From Geodermatophilus tzadiensis (GTDB lineage: Bacteria; Actinomycetota; Actinomycetes; Mycobacteriales; Geodermatophilaceae): a stretch of DNA of 64,000 nt. Shown piece after piece: positions 48,462-59,630 of the stretch. Every line of letters starts with the position of its first letter. Within the stretch, counting starts at the first letter, position 1. Under the pieces are notes generated by a model. That model saw only the letters and a program-made list of their open reading frames with translations. It did not search any database and had not been told where the DNA came from. Made by a program: the position numbers and the translations under genes. Where the stretch lies: positions 58,268 to 122,267 of the forward strand of contig NZ_PVTG01000018.1 in NCBI RefSeq assembly GCF_003002915.1, given 5' to 3'.

Positions 48462-48476
48462 CCGCCGCGCGATGGG

Positions 48477-49406
48477 TCAGGCGGCCTCGTCGGCGGCCCA
48501 GGCGGGTGCCGGACCCAGGCCGAGGCGCCAGCGGGCCGCCTGCTCCGACGGACTGTAGGAGCCCAGGGCCAGGCGGAGCCCGCGCAGCTGCAGCCGGGTG
48601 GCCGTGACCTGCCCGGTGCCGCCGCGGCCGCGGCCGGGGACCCCCGCGCAGCCGGCGAGCGTGGGCGACACCAGGTGGGCCGCCGCCCCGGACAGCCCGC
48701 GGTAGAACACCCGCTCGGGCGGGCTGAGCCCCGGCGGGGCGGCGAGGAACGCGCGCAGGTCGTCGGGGACCGGCGCCAGCTCACCGCGGTGGGCCGCGAG
48801 CGCCTCGGCCAGCTCGGCGGTGGTGCCCGGCAGGTCGGTGGCGCCCAGCTCCCGCGCGGTGCGGGCCCACTCGCCGACGTAGACGTCGGGCCAGCCGCGA
48901 CCGAAGTGCCCGGTGAGATCCTGGCCGACGGCTTGCTGGGCGGCCAGGAACGCGTCGGTGAAGGCCAGGTGCACCCACCGCAGGAGCGCCGGGTCGGACG
49001 CCGAGTAGGCACGTCCCCGCGCTCGGCCGCGCACCCGCTCGTGCATCCCGCGGACGCGGGCCGCCTCCCGCTCGGCCAGCTCGGCCGAGCCGAAGGTGCT
49101 CACCACCAGCCAACGGGCGGTGCCGGCCAGCCGCTTCCAGGGGTCCTCGCGGTAGGCCGAGTGCCGCTGGACGCCGGCCAGGGCGAGCGGGTGCGCCGCC
49201 TGGCCCAGCAGCGCGGCGACCCCGCCGACGAGGGTGGACAGGTCGCCGTGCACCCGCCAGACCACGCCGTCGGGCTCGAACCAGCCCGGGCCGGTGCCGA
49301 CCCGGGCGATGTCGCGGACCCAGTCGGGTGCGCCGGTCGGGTCGCCGGAGACGCGGGCACGGAAGGCGCGCCGGGCCGCCTCGGGCAGGGCGGTCAGGAC
49401 ACGCAC
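48477..49406 (-). CDS. MpaB-like oxygenase (DUF2236)
   Basis: A 309-residue protein of the DUF2236/MpaB/latex-clearing-protein family, b-type haem oxygenases. It shows the haem-region segments [20 protein letters not shown] and [14 protein letters not shown], with conserved histidines in both. The GTG start at 49406 is inferred from where similarity begins. The substrate is unknown. It is convergent with valS. Confidence 0.85.
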   Translation of the reverse strand: MRVLTALPEAARRAFRARVSGDPTGAPDWVRDIARVGTGPGWFEPDGVVWRVHGDLSTLVGGVAALLGQAAHPLALAGVQRHSAYREDPWKRLAGTARWLVVSTFGSAELAEREAARVRGMHERVRGRARGRAYSASDPALLRWVHLAFTDAFLAAQQAVGQDLTGHFGRGWPDVYVGEWARTARELGATDLPGTTAELAEALAAHRGELAPVPDDLRAFLAAPPGLSPPERVFYRGLSGAAAHLVSPTLAGCAGVPGRGRGGTGQVTATRLQLRGLRLALGSYSPSEQAARWRLGLGPAPAWAADEAA

Positions 49407-49576
49407 CCCGCCGAGCCTGCCAGCCCGGACCCCTCCCGGCCCGTCGGAGCCGTGAGTCGACCGTGTGCGCTCGTCCTGCGTCGCCGGGATCGGTGGACGG
49501 CGAGCGGGTGCGCCCAGGCCCCGGTCGCCGCACCGGAACAGGGCACCGGCGCACACGCCTGGGCCCGGGACGCGAA

Positions 49577-49608
49577 CGAGCCCGCCCCCGGGGTCGGGGA
49601 CGGGCTCG
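49577..49608 (-). terminator. clpX terminator hairpin
   Basis: CGAGCCCG-CCCC (49577-49588) pairs with GGGG-CGGGCTCG (49596-49608, one bulged A). It begins 20 bp past the clpX stop in its direction of transcription. The other parts of the 221-bp gap 49407-49627 show nothing recognisable. Confidence 0.72.
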
Positions 49609-49627
49609 CTGCGACGGCGTCAGTGCG

Positions 49628-50902
<1,275 letters not shown>

Positions 50903-51141
50903 CTGCTGACCTCCACCTCGGGGGAACCAGGTCCTGCCTGGAACGGACCTGCGGATGATGTGTCGCTGACGTTGCCCGTGCTCGGCCCCGCTGGAGGCGG
51001 GTGCCGCGAGGGGTGACCTCCCGGCGCTGCCAACCGGGGATCGGGCGCTCGCCGACGGTACCTGCCGCCACCGGCGCCGCGGGACTGCGACGCCCCGGTG
51101 CGCCGGGGTGGGTCGACTCGCTCGTCACTCCCGGCACTGCA

Positions 51142-51200
51142 CCCCGAACGGTACGGGTCAGAGGCGCGACACGCGCGACTCTCGGCCGTACCGTTCGGGG
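51142..51200 (-). terminator. Long hairpin between clpP2 and clpX
   Basis: CCCCGAACGGTACGG (51142-51156) and its exact complement (51186-51200) form a 15-bp stem; the 29-base interior can pair further (GCGCG with CGCGC). It lies 14 bp past the clpP2 stop and 240 bp before clpX. It is a probable terminator or attenuator. The rest of the spacer to 50903 should hold the clpX promoter, but no boxes stand out. Confidence 0.75.
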
Positions 51201-51213
51201 ATCCTGCGGTCGG

Positions 51214-51840
51214 TCAGACCGGGAGCGCGTTGAGCTTCCGGCTCTGGATCACCTGGTCGACGATGCCGTACTCCTTGGCCTCGTTCGCGGTGAGGATCTT
51301 GTCGCGGTCGATGTCGGTGCGGACCTGGTCCACCGACCGGCCGGTGTGCCGCGCGAGGATCTCCTCCATCTGCGCCCGCACCCGCTGGATCTCCGCGGCG
51401 TGGATCTCCAGGTCGGAGACCTGGCCGCCGGCCTCGCCGGAAGGCTGGTGGATGAGCACCCGCGAGTACGGCAGCGCCAGGCGCTTGCCCGGGGTCCCGG
51501 CCGCGAGCAGGACGGCCGCGGCGGAGGCCGCCTGGCCCATGCAGACGGTCTGGATGTCGGGCCGGACGAACATCATCGTGTCGTAGATGGCCATCAGCGA
51601 CGTGAACGAGCCACCGGGCGAGTTGATGTAGATGGTGATGTCGCGGTCGGGGTCGGCCGACTCCAGCGTGATGAGCTGGGCCATCACGTCGTTGGCCGAC
51701 GCGTCGTCGATCTGCACCCCGAGGAAGATGATGCGCTCCTCGAAGAGCTTGTTGTACGGGTTGGACTCCTTCATGCCGTAGCTGGTCCGCTCCACGAAGG
51801 AGGGCAGCACGTAACGGCTGGAGGGCATCTGGGAGCTCAT
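51214..51840 (-). CDS. clpP2: ATP-dependent Clp protease proteolytic subunit ClpP2
   Basis: A 208-residue serine peptidase. Catalytic serine in [12 protein letters not shown], histidine in VLIHQPSG, aspartate in TDIDRDKI. In actinobacteria the active protease is a mixed ClpP1P2 barrel. The ATG at 51840 follows GAGGAGAA. It lies 20 bp after clpP1. Confidence 0.96.
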   Translation of the reverse strand: MSSQMPSSRYVLPSFVERTSYGMKESNPYNKLFEERIIFLGVQIDDASANDVMAQLITLESADPDRDITIYINSPGGSFTSLMAIYDTMMFVRPDIQTVCMGQAASAAAVLLAAGTPGKRLALPYSRVLIHQPSGEAGGQVSDLEIHAAEIQRVRAQMEEILARHTGRSVDQVRTDIDRDKILTANEAKEYGIVDQVIQSRKLNALPV

Positions 51841-51860
51841 GGCGGTTCTCCTCGCGGCCG

Positions 51861-52496
51861 TCAGTTGTCGGTGACCGGGTTGGTGCTGTCGGTCATGGCG
51901 GCACGGCTGACGACGTGGTCGACGAAGCCGTACTCGAGGGCCTCCTGCGCGGTGAACCACCGGTCGCGGTCGGAGTCCCGCTCGATCTGCTCGATCGGCT
52001 GCCCGGTGTGGAACGACTGCAGCTCGTTGAGCTCCCGCTTGGTGCGGCGGAACAGGTCGGCCTGGATGGCGATGTCCGCGGCGGTGCCGCCGACGCCGGC
52101 CGAGGGCTGGTGCATCATGATCCGCGCGTGCGGCAGGGCGTAGCGCTTGCCCTTGGTGCCGGCGGTGAGCAGGAACTGGCCCATGGAGGCGGCCAGGCCC
52201 ATGCCGTAGGTGGCGACGTCGCAGTCGATGAACTGCATCGTGTCGTAGATGGCCATGCCGGCGCTGACCGAGCCGCCGGGCGAGTTGATGTACAGGTGGA
52301 TGTCCTGCTTGGGGTCCTCGGCGGAAAGCAGGAGCATCTGGGCGGCGAGCTGGTTGGCGATGACGTCGTCGACCTGGGTGCCCAGGAAGATGATCCGCTC
52401 GCGCAGCAGGCGCTCGTAGACCGAGTCGTTGAGGTTCATCCCCCCGCCGCCGCCCCGCATGAGCGGGGAGATCGACGGGTTCGGGTCGGTGCTCAC
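51861..52496 (-). CDS. clpP1: ATP-dependent Clp protease proteolytic subunit ClpP1
   Basis: A 211-residue ClpP. Catalytic serine in [12 protein letters not shown], histidine in IMMHQPSAG, aspartate in RDSDRDRW. The GTG at 52496 is assigned; an internal ATG at residue 20 ([12 protein letters not shown]) is an alternative start that matches other ClpP1 proteins. It is cotranscribed with clpP2. Confidence 0.95.
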   Translation of the reverse strand: MSTDPNPSISPLMRGGGGGMNLNDSVYERLLRERIIFLGTQVDDVIANQLAAQMLLLSAEDPKQDIHLYINSPGGSVSAGMAIYDTMQFIDCDVATYGMGLAASMGQFLLTAGTKGKRYALPHARIMMHQPSAGVGGTAADIAIQADLFRRTKRELNELQSFHTGQPIEQIERDSDRDRWFTAQEALEYGFVDHVVSRAAMTDSTNPVTDN

Positions 52497-52748
52497 GGGT
52501 GTGGTGACCTCCGTTGGACGGGGAAGCAGTCGGTCTCGTTGGGCGGGCTCGTGGGAGCGGGACCGGGGAGCCCGGACGGGCCCTACCCCCGGCGTCCACC
52601 CCGAGTCACGTCGACCCTAACGCGCACCCCCGGGCCCGGAGTCCCGGCGCGGGGCCTGTTCGCCGACGGCGCAGCGCGGCGCCCGCAGGACGACGGACGC
52701 CGCCCTCCCCCGCTGCTGCGGGCGAGGACGGCGTCCAGTCGTGGGTGG

Positions 52749-52797
52749 CCCCGTCCCGAGGCTCACCCCGAGCGTGCTCGGGCTGAGGAGGACGGGG
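52749..52797 (-). terminator. Nested hairpin after tig
   Basis: CCCCGTCC (52749-52756) pairs with GGACGGGG (52790-52797); inside, CTCA-CCCGAGC pairs with GCTCGGG-TGAG around GT. It lies 8 bp past the tig stop. The remaining spacer to clpP1 (52498-52748) presumably holds the clpP1 promoter; nothing clear was recognised there. Confidence 0.75.
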
Positions 52798-52804
52798 TCC
52801 TTCG

Positions 52805-54268
52805 TCAGCCCTTGGCGACGTCCCCGCTGTCCTCGGTGGCACCCTCCGCGGCCTCGACGGCGACGGCGGTCTCCACCTCGGCGTCAGGTGCCTCGTCCTC
52901 GGCAGCGGCGTCGTCCCCCTCGGCGGCGGCGTCCTCGGCCGGGACGGTGCGCGGGCGCAGCGCCTCCAGGTCGACGACGTTGCCGGAGGCGTCGGTGATC
53001 GTCGTCTGCTCGAGCAGCTGGGCCAGGGCCTTGGTACGGCGGACGTCGGCGACGAACTCGGCGATGTTGCCGCCCTGCTGCAGCTGCTGGGCGTACTGCT
53101 CCGGGCTCATCCGGTTGCGCGAGGCCTGGGCCATGATCTGCGCGGAGAGGTCGTCGTTGTCGACGGTGATCTCCCGGGCGTCGGCGACGGCGTCGAGCAC
53201 GAACTGGGTGCGCACCGCCTCCTCGATCTGGGTGCGCTGCTCGGCCTCGTAGGCCTCGCGGCTCTCCGAGCCGGTCATCAACACGAACGCGTCCCAGTCC
53301 ATGCCGGCCTGCTGCAGCTCGTTCTGCAGCGCCTGGTTGCGGTACTCGATCTCGCGGTCGACGAGGCCGTCGGGGATCGGCACCTCGGTGGCGGCCAGCA
53401 GGTGCTCGACCAGCTTGTCGCGCGCCTGGGCGCCCTGCTGCATGACCTTCACGCGCGAGAGCCGGGTGCGGACGTCGTCGCGGAGCTCCGCCAGGGTGTC
53501 GAACTCGCTGGCGGTGGAGGCGAACTCGTCGTCCAGCTCCGGCAGCTCCTTGGCCTTGACCGAGCGGACGGTCACGGTGACCTGCGCCTGCTCGCCGGCG
53601 TGCGGGCCCTGCTGCAGCGCGGTCTCGAAGGTCGCCGACTCGTCGGCCGACAGCCCGCGGACGGCGTCGTCGAGGCCCTCCATGAGCGAGCCGGAGCCGA
53701 CCTCGTAGGACATGCCGCTGGTGCTGCCGTCCTCGAGCACCTCGTCGCCGACGCGGGCCTCGAGGTCGATGGAGACGAAGTCGCCGTCCTCGGCGGCGCG
53801 GTCGACGCCGGTCAGCATCGAGAACCGCTCGCGCATGACCGAGACCTGCTGGTCGATCTCCTCGTCGGTGACCTCGACGTCGTCGACGGTCACGGCGAGG
53901 TCGTCGAGGGAGGGCAGCTCGACCTTGGGGACGACGTCGACCTCGGCGGTGAAGGCGAGGGTGTCGTTGTCGTCGAGGCGGGTGACCTCGATGTCGGGCT
54001 GGCCGAGCACGCGGACGGAGTTCTCGCGGACGACCTCGGAGTAGACCTCGGGGATCGCGTGCTGCACGACCTGCTCGAGGACGACGGGGCGGCCGATGCG
54101 CTGGTCGAGGACGCGGTTGGGCACCTTGCCGGGGCGGAACCCGGGGACGCGGACCTGGCGGCCGAGCTCCTTGTAGACCTCACCGAAGGCGTGGTCCAGG
54201 TCCCCCCACGGCACCTCGATCGCCATCCGGACCCGCGTGGGGCCCAGTTCCTCGATGGTGCTCTTCAC
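52805..54268 (-). CDS. tig: Trigger factor
   Basis: A 487-residue ribosome-bound chaperone and prolyl isomerase. The ribosome-docking loop is GFRPGKVPNRVL (the GFRxGxxP signature), followed by the FKBP-like domain near residues 160-240 and the helical C-terminal domain. The last 50 residues are an acidic alanine-rich tail common in actinobacteria. It is upstream of clpP1P2 and clpX, the conserved order. Confidence 0.96.
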   Translation of the reverse strand: MKSTIEELGPTRVRMAIEVPWGDLDHAFGEVYKELGRQVRVPGFRPGKVPNRVLDQRIGRPVVLEQVVQHAIPEVYSEVVRENSVRVLGQPDIEVTRLDDNDTLAFTAEVDVVPKVELPSLDDLAVTVDDVEVTDEEIDQQVSVMRERFSMLTGVDRAAEDGDFVSIDLEARVGDEVLEDGSTSGMSYEVGSGSLMEGLDDAVRGLSADESATFETALQQGPHAGEQAQVTVTVRSVKAKELPELDDEFASTASEFDTLAELRDDVRTRLSRVKVMQQGAQARDKLVEHLLAATEVPIPDGLVDREIEYRNQALQNELQQAGMDWDAFVLMTGSESREAYEAEQRTQIEEAVRTQFVLDAVADAREITVDNDDLSAQIMAQASRNRMSPEQYAQQLQQGGNIAEFVADVRRTKALAQLLEQTTITDASGNVVDLEALRPRTVPAEDAAAEGDDAAAEDEAPDAEVETAVAVEAAEGATEDSGDVAKG

Positions 54269-54361
54269 AGCGGCAGTGCTCCTCGGTAGACAGACGGGGA
54301 CGGGCGCCGGGCAGGGACGACGCCGGGTCGGCCCCCGAGTCTAGAGACGCCGCGCGCGGGG

Positions 54362-54435
54362 TCGGGGTGGCGGGATTCGAACCCACGGCCCCCCGCTCCC
54401 AAAGCGGGTGCGCTACCAAGCTGCGCCACACCCCG
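54362..54435 (-). tRNA. tRNA-Pro (anticodon UGG)
   Basis: A 74-nt cloverleaf: acceptor CGGGGTG/CACCCCG, anticodon stem CCCGC/GCGGG with loop TTTGGGA (anticodon TGG), T arm GTGGGTTCGAATCCCGC. CCA is not encoded. It lies between tig and the amidase gene, as commonly found for tRNA-Pro near tig in actinobacteria. Confidence 0.95.
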
Positions 54436-54448
54436 TGGCGGTCCGAGT

Positions 54449-55900
54449 CTAGGCGTGCACCGCCGGACGGCGTCCGGCCCACGGGGCTGCCGCCTCCAGG
54501 GCGGCGGCCACCCGGACCAGCAGGTCCTCCCGGCCGACGGCGGCGGCGAGCTGCACGCCGACGGGCAGGCCGGCGTCGGTGGTGTGCAGGGGCAGGCTGA
54601 CGGCGGGCTGGCCGGTGACGTTGAACTGCGCGGTCCAGGGGATGAAGGAGCCGATGCGGCGCCCCTCCTCGCGCGGGCCGGCGGCGGTGAACCAGCCGAG
54701 CTCCGGCGGCGGGGCGGCGACGGTCGGGGTGACCAGCAGGTCGAAGCCCTCGCCGCCGTCGTCGGCGGGTGTCCAGAAGGCGGCCATCCGGCGCGACCAG
54801 GAGCCCAGCCGCGCGCGGGCGAGGAGGTACTCGGGGGCGGTCATCCGGTTGCCGAGGGCGCGGTAGTGGACGTTGCGCGGCTCGAGCTCGTCGTCGGTGA
54901 TGTCGCGGCCGAGCACGCGCTCGTGGTCGGCGAGGGTGCGGGCGACGTCGGCGGCGATGGTGGCGTTGAAGTCGCGCTGGAACTGCTCGTCGAAGAAGAC
55001 GGCGGGGGCGGCCTCCGCCACGACGCAGCCGAGGTCCTCGAGCAGCCGGCCGGCCGCGGCGACGGCGGCGCGGCACGCGGGGTCGTCGAGCCCGCGCCCC
55101 TCGGGCAGGGAGGCGAGCAGGCCCACGCGCAGCCGGCCGACGGGTGCGCCGACCTCCTCGCGCAGGGGGCGCGGCAGCGGCGGGGCACTGTAGGGGTCGC
55201 CGGGCATCGGCCAGCTGATGACGTCGAGGACGGCGGCGGCGTCGCGGACGGTGCGGGTGACGACACCGTCGATGGTGGCGCCGGCCCAGCCCTCCGCGAC
55301 ACTGGGCCCCTGACTGACGCGGGCGCGGGTGGGCTTGAGGCCGACCAGGCCGCACTCGCCGGCGGGGATGCGGATGGAGCCGCCGCCGTCGCTGGCGTGC
55401 GCGACCGGCACCATGCCGGCCGCCACGGCGGCGGCCGACCCGCCGCTGGAGCCGCCGGTGGAGCGGGTGGGGTCCCAGGGGTTGCGGGCGGGGGCGTTGG
55501 CGGCGGGCTCGGTGGTGACCGTGGTGCCGAGCTCGGGGACGTTGGTGCGGCCGAGGACGACGAAGCCGGCCCTGCGGAAGGCGTTGGCGAGGTGGCTGTC
55601 GCGGCGCCAGCGGATGCGCGCCGCCTGGAGCGGGGCCAGCCCGTAGGCGGTCTCCTCCCCCGCCATGTGCGCGCCCATGTCCTTGAGCAGCAGCGGCACG
55701 CCGCGGAACGGGCCGTCGGGCAGGTCGCTCTTGGCCTCTTCCCTCGCTGCGTCGAACCGGTCGCGGATGACCGCGTCGAGCTGCGGGTTCGTCTGCTCGA
55801 TGCGGGCGATCGCGGCGTCGACGAGCTCGGCCGGGCTGGCCTCCCCGCGGCGGACGAGGTCGGCGGAGGCGGTGGCGTCCAGCCACGTGGCGTCGGTCAC
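54449..55900 (-). CDS. Amidase signature family protein
   Basis: A 483-residue amidase. The Ser-cisSer-Lys triad is visible: lysine in PLLLKDMG (near residue 74), the glycine-serine stretch [16 protein letters not shown] and the nucleophile region [12 protein letters not shown]. It hydrolyses an amide of unknown identity. The C-terminus ([14 protein letters not shown]) is typical. It is divergent from tRNA-Gly. Confidence 0.93.
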   Translation of the reverse strand: MTDATWLDATASADLVRRGEASPAELVDAAIARIEQTNPQLDAVIRDRFDAAREEAKSDLPDGPFRGVPLLLKDMGAHMAGEETAYGLAPLQAARIRWRRDSHLANAFRRAGFVVLGRTNVPELGTTVTTEPAANAPARNPWDPTRSTGGSSGGSAAAVAAGMVPVAHASDGGGSIRIPAGECGLVGLKPTRARVSQGPSVAEGWAGATIDGVVTRTVRDAAAVLDVISWPMPGDPYSAPPLPRPLREEVGAPVGRLRVGLLASLPEGRGLDDPACRAAVAAAGRLLEDLGCVVAEAAPAVFFDEQFQRDFNATIAADVARTLADHERVLGRDITDDELEPRNVHYRALGNRMTAPEYLLARARLGSWSRRMAAFWTPADDGGEGFDLLVTPTVAAPPPELGWFTAAGPREEGRRIGSFIPWTAQFNVTGQPAVSLPLHTTDAGLPVGVQLAAAVGREDLLVRVAAALEAAAPWAGRRPAVHA

Positions 55901-55944
55901 GCGCGGACGCTATCGACCGGGCCGCTACGCTGGGCGGGTACCTC

Positions 55945-56018
55945 GCGGGTGTAGCTCAATGGCAGAGCCCCAGCCTTCCAAGCTGGCCATGCCGGTTCGA
56001 TCCCGGTCACCCGCTCCA
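55945..56018 (+). tRNA. tRNA-Gly (anticodon UCC)
   Basis: A 74-nt gene with encoded CCA: acceptor GCGGGTG/CACCCGC, D arm with AGCTCAATGGCAGAGC, anticodon loop CTTCCAA (anticodon TCC), T arm CCGGTTCGATCCCGG. Sequence character changes right after its 3' end, so it is a probable integration site for the island to its right. Confidence 0.95.
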
Positions 56019-56091
56019 TGTAAAACCGCAGGTCAAACTGCCTGCTAGGGCAACTGGAGAAGGTCCGGAGGACCCTTCGGAAGGCCCGATA

Positions 56092-56111
56092 TGACCCCTG
56101 TTGACCCCTGT
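56092..56111. repeat. 10-bp direct repeat near the tRNA-Gly junction
   Basis: TGACCCCTGT occurs twice in a row, about 75 bp after the tRNA-Gly 3' end. It may be an integrase arm-binding site of a past integration; no more evidence is available. Confidence 0.4.
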
Positions 56112-56210
56112 TTTCCGCCTCATTGGTCATGTTGTGGTCACGCCAGGCGGCTCATACGGCGAGGTTGCAGCCTTGTGTCAGTCCCCTGGGGCCGCGTGAC
56201 CGCACTGTGG

Positions 56211-56738
56211 TCACGCGGTGAGCTCGAGTCCGTGCCGAGCGGCGATCCGTCGTGCAATGTCCTCCACTGGCACTGCCAGCCGCTCGGCCGCTGCCCGGCT
56301 GTAGATGACGAGGGCGAGGACGGCGTACTGCCACAGCGGGGTCTGCCACCAGCCGGCGTTGTTCAGGAGATCGGGCTGCAGGCCGCCGCGGACGCAGGCG
56401 GCTGCGTAGAGGGCGTAATGACTGTTGCGGTGCTCGACGCGGCCGCGGAACGTCACCTCAGGTAGGTGGCGATCCCGAAGTCCCTCGTACTGCAGCGGCT
56501 CAGCCCCGACCGGACAGGCCAAGTCGAGCGTGGTGACGGCGAGCTCGAGCAGCGCGACGTCGGGAACGAACCGGTACGGCGCATCAGTTGAGGCTAGGGC
56601 TGCCAGGATGTCGATTGCGTCGTCACCGCGGGCCAATCCCGAGAGCACGGCGCTCTGGGCACCGCGACAGAGGACGTCCACATCGATTGGCTCGCGCTTA
56701 GGCACGCCGACCCTGTCGTCACGGCGAGGGTCCCGCAT
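56211..56738 (-). CDS. Hypothetical protein
   Basis: I do not recognise this gene. From the ATG at 56738 it would have 175 residues; in-frame ATGs at 56900 and 56933 give longer versions with poorer composition. The C-terminal half, with RVEHRNSHYALYAAACVRGGLQ, NNAGWWQTPLWQYAVLALVIYSRAAAERL and VEDIARRIAARHGLEL, is amphipathic and looks like a real folded domain; there is no clear signal peptide. It is the first gene after tRNA-Gly and is on its own. Codon use is plausible for coding. Confidence 0.55.
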   Translation of the reverse strand: MRDPRRDDRVGVPKREPIDVDVLCRGAQSAVLSGLARGDDAIDILAALASTDAPYRFVPDVALLELAVTTLDLACPVGAEPLQYEGLRDRHLPEVTFRGRVEHRNSHYALYAAACVRGGLQPDLLNNAGWWQTPLWQYAVLALVIYSRAAAERLAVPVEDIARRIAARHGLELTA

Positions 56739-57473
56739 AACGCGCTGCCGCCAACTGCGAGAGGGTTGCCCGCCGAGCAGTCTCACGTACGACGGCGAGC
56801 TGCAGCAGATGGCCGGCCCGCACACTGCCAGGTCGACCTGACGGCGTTCGCCGGCGTCTGCCAAAGTGCGAAAAGGCCTGGTGAGCAGGGGGTTTACCAT
56901 GTCGCCAAATGATGGCGAACAAGTGCGAACCAAGATCCATCGAGCCCGACTGCAACCAGAACTGCAACCACGAACGCCGATCGCTGGCGCGGGTCACGTC
57001 TGACAACAGCAGTCGGCGGAGCGCCGCAGGGGGCTGAAATCGCCGACCGCGGGGCACTGGCGGCGCAAGCGTGACGGCGCGCTCCCGGCGGCCGGCGGAG
57101 TGATGACCTTGGGCGGTTCAACACCCCGGCTTGCGTTCGGCGAAGCCGGCGATTGGGCTCTCGTGCGATGCACGGTCTTCCCAGTCCGATCGGCCATTAG
57201 GAGCCAACTGTCCGCAACTGCTACTCGTCTTGTCCGGCGTTGACCCGCTGCCGCGGCTGATCACTGACCTCGTCGCTCTCAACGAACAGGTCACGAGCGT
57301 GATGGCTTCCGTTCGCCACGACGAGGTCGAGTAGGAGCGCGGCAGGCGGAAGACGCTGCTGGGGGCACGACGGGCCGAGCGTTTGCCCGGCTGGCCGTAG
57401 ATCAAGACGCCACGATCTAGGCTCTCGGTCGCCCACCACTACGAGGAGGCGCGCACCGCACGGGGAGGACGGC
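56739..57473. other. 735 bp without a convincing gene
   Basis: Several short open frames exist on both strands (for example 57131-57334 plus, 67 residues), but none has both a ribosome site and recognisable sequence. GAGGAGG and GGGGAGGA occur at 57443-57469 before the small frame at 57474. No tRNA or repeat was recognised. Confidence 0.5.
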
Positions 57474-57548
57474 ATGACTTACATCGATGCCCCAAGAGAG
57501 ACGTTCTTCCTTTCGACCGCTCTCACGGCGGCCGGTTTCAGCCAGTAA
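57474..57548 (+). CDS. Possible 24-residue small ORF before the TIR gene
   Basis: ATG at 57474 with GGGGAGG six bases upstream opens a 24-codon frame (MTYIDAPRETFFLSTALTAA and four more residues) ending TAA, 20 bp before the TIR gene start. The strong ribosome site in an otherwise poor region suggests translation. It could be a leader peptide controlling the TIR gene, a tiny partner protein, or a chance frame. Confidence 0.35.
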   Translation: MTYIDAPRETFFLSTALTAAGFSQ

Positions 57549-57568
57549 CAAACTAGGGGACAACAGGC

Positions 57569-58540
57569 ATGGCGAAGGATCCGGGTCAGGTCTTGCTCAT
57601 GATCAGCGGACCGCTCTCTGATGTGTGGGCCGACGGGAAGGGACCGGCGCGATCGGCCATCGAAAGTGTGTTGAGCCGCAACGGCATAGACCCCGCTGGA
57701 CTTAAGGCGACGAACAAGCAAGATCTAGTACGCCGTGGCGTCATAGCAGCAGGCCCCGGTGTTCCAGCCATGGAACTGATCGAAGACATCCTCCGGCTCA
57801 TGCGATCGCGCCAACTCTTCGAGATCGAGAGCGACTCACTCGACTACGCACTCGACAACCTCACCAGGGCTTTCCGCGACATCGGGGGTGATCTGGACCC
57901 AGTCGGTAACGTCAGCTGGCCGCCCGAGTTAGAGGAACTTCGCCAACCTGAGTCTTCGGGGGCAGTTATTCGCCGTGGTCCGCCGGGCCGGTCCTCTCGA
58001 GGCATCTCAGTTTCGCCGATTCCTCCGCAGATCGCTGCACCCGCTCCTTCACCTACCGTCGAACCCCGAGAGAAGTCAGCCTTGTCAGAGAAGAAGACCA
58101 TCTTCCTGGTGCACGGAAACAACATTGATGTCCGCAACGACATCGAAACGCAGCTCCACCGTTGGAAGCTCGTTCCCGACACCGAGATCATCGTTCTTGA
58201 CCGTCAGGCCAATATGGGGCAGACCCTTATAGAGAAGTTTGAGAAGCACGCGGGTGACGCCGGCCTTGCCATCGTGGTCGCAACACCCGACGACGTCGGC
58301 CGGAAGAAGACAGCTACCGACGACGAACCCCGGGCTCGCCAAAACGTCATTTACGAGTTGGGTTACTTCAATGGCCTTCTTGGTCGCGCAAGCACCATCG
58401 TCATGAACGCAGGCATCACGCAGCCGTCTGACATCGCCGGCTTGGTCTACATCAAGTACGAGCAAGGCGGGTCGTGGGCTTGGGAGCTAGCTCGCGAGCT
58501 GAAGGCTCGCCGCTTCCACTCTCCGGACTGGCTGATCTAA
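57569..58540 (+). CDS. Cap12-like TIR-domain protein with unknown N-terminal domain
   Basis: A 323-residue protein. Residues about 175-300 match the TIR-like domain of CBASS/Pycsar effectors (Cap12 type): KKTIFLVHGNNIDVRNDIE, a central LAIVVATPDDVG strand, and QNVIYELGYFNG containing the likely NAD-cleaving glutamate E263. The N-terminal ~130 residues (VLLMISGPLSDVW, then helices) are unknown to me and precede a proline-rich linker at 135-170. It is a candidate NADase for phage defence by NAD depletion. No CD-NTase, cyclase or other sensor is encoded nearby, so the N-terminal domain may sense the trigger. Base composition is poorer in GC than the core genes. ATG start with AGGGGA upstream. 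Confidence 0.8.
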   Translation: MAKDPGQVLLMISGPLSDVWADGKGPARSAIESVLSRNGIDPAGLKATNKQDLVRRGVIAAGPGVPAMELIEDILRLMRSRQLFEIESDSLDYALDNLTRAFRDIGGDLDPVGNVSWPPELEELRQPESSGAVIRRGPPGRSSRGISVSPIPPQIAAPAPSPTVEPREKSALSEKKTIFLVHGNNIDVRNDIETQLHRWKLVPDTEIIVLDRQANMGQTLIEKFEKHAGDAGLAIVVATPDDVGRKKTATDDEPRARQNVIYELGYFNGLLGRASTIVMNAGITQPSDIAGLVYIKYEQGGSWAWELARELKARRFHSPDWLI

Positions 58541-58664
58541 GAGGCGACACAGACAGCCACCGGCGCGAGACACCGGACGACTCCCGACTTCGCCCCGCCC
58601 ACCTGGAGTCGGACCTGTGGTCGACGCCTTCCCCGCTGGGAGGTCTGGGTCACCAAGCAGGTTG

Positions 58665-58910
58665 ACTCAGTAGGCGCCTTCCTACATCGCCAGGGACGTC
58701 GTGCTGCGCGTGAAACAGCTTATGAAGGCGGGCGAGCGAGGCATGACCACGGTGATCCGGGTGTCTTCGTCGGCAGCTGGAACTGGTCGTCGTTCGCCCG
58801 CTCGAGCGACCAGGCGACGTACTGGCTCTTGACCACGCTGGTCCAAAGGCGCACTTCAGCTGCACCTTGACGTCGGGGTACGCGGACTGATGTCCAGCCT
58901 GCTCCGAGCG
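58665..58910 (-). pseudogene. Frameshifted remnant, DUF4365-like
   Basis: Minus-strand fragments in different frames line up as one protein: QSAYPDVKVQLKC, then VVKSQYVAWSLERANDDQFQLPTKTP, then RITVVMPRSP. This order (VQLK, W-S-L, Y/N-D-Q-L, P-R-I-x-V-V) recalls DUF4365-type nuclease-related domains. At least two frameshifts break it. It points to an old defence or transfer gene in the island. The family label rests on memory of the motif pattern only. Confidence 0.4.
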
Positions 58911-59221
58911 CAAGCCAGCGGGCGGTCGTGGCGATCAGGATGCCGCCCCGCTCGCGGGGAACCGTGGGCCCTTGGTCGCCACGGTCGCCGCCAACTTCGG
59001 GAATGACGTGCTCGGCGGACCACGTCAGACCGCCACCCTGAATGAGCGCCGATGCGGCGGGCCCGCCCGACGGCCTGCCCGCAGGTCTGGACGGCACCCC
59101 AGACGCGCTACAGCAGGTCAAGCGCCTGCCGCACCACCGCTGACCCATTCGTCACCCGCTCACCTGCGAAATCTGAACGGGCCAGGACCCATATGTCGGG
59201 GTGGCCTGAGATCATTCCCGC

Positions 59222-59335
59222 GTGGCCTCGGACCCTGCTCCCTTCTCGCCGCTGTTCGACGACAACCCCGCGGTTCAGGACCTCCTAGGGTTCAGGACTG
59301 TCGCCGAGGCGGTCGTGCCGGTGATGACCGGCTGA
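59222..59335 (+). pseudogene. Short fragment resembling the start of a KAP-type P-loop NTPase
   Basis: GTG 59222 opens a 37-codon frame, VASDPAPFSPLFDDNPAV followed by QDLLGFRTVAEAVVPVMTG, ending in TGA. This resembles the first residues of KAP-family NTPases (LGFxxxAxAvv...), before the expected Walker A, which is missing. It is probably a truncated gene start; could also be chance. Confidence 0.3.
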
Positions 59336-59540
59336 GGACGGTTGGTGCGGCAGCGACAAAACGGACGCGTCTCTACGGCCGAAGCCAGCTGCGCGACAGG
59401 CTCTCAGTCCCAGACCTGCTCTTCGCTGCGGTCAGTCCACCGCCCCCACCGCCGACCCGGACGCTACGCCCGAGCCGCCTTGACACATAGGAGCTCATTC
59501 CAGGTTCCGAGACTCGTTGTGACGTAAGGGCAGACAGTCG

Positions 59541-59630
59541 CGCCACCGACCCGCTGCTGCGGCGCACGATCTGCAGCAGCTTGTTGCCCTCGTTGTTGCT
59601 GACCGGACGGACCTGCACGCGAGCGACCAT
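59541..59630 (-). mobile_element. IS630-family transposase N-terminal fragment
   Basis: The first 30 codons from ATG 59630 read MVARVQVRPVSNNEGNKLLQ and on to IVRRSSGSVA, the typical N-terminus of actinobacterial IS630-family transposases. Similarity stops there; the rest of the transposase is absent. It is a scar of an earlier IS630 insertion. Apart from this fragment the gap 59336-59750 holds nothing I can support. Confidence 0.6.

Noticed and set aside
52498..52748. ClgR operator before clpP1
   Set aside because: Only a GTTCGCC half-site near 52658 is visible, without a convincing second half.
57569..58540. Complete CBASS, Pycsar or Thoeris system
   Set aside because: Only a TIR protein is seen; no CD-NTase, cyclase, ThsA-like protein or ubiquitin-like cap gene lies next to it.
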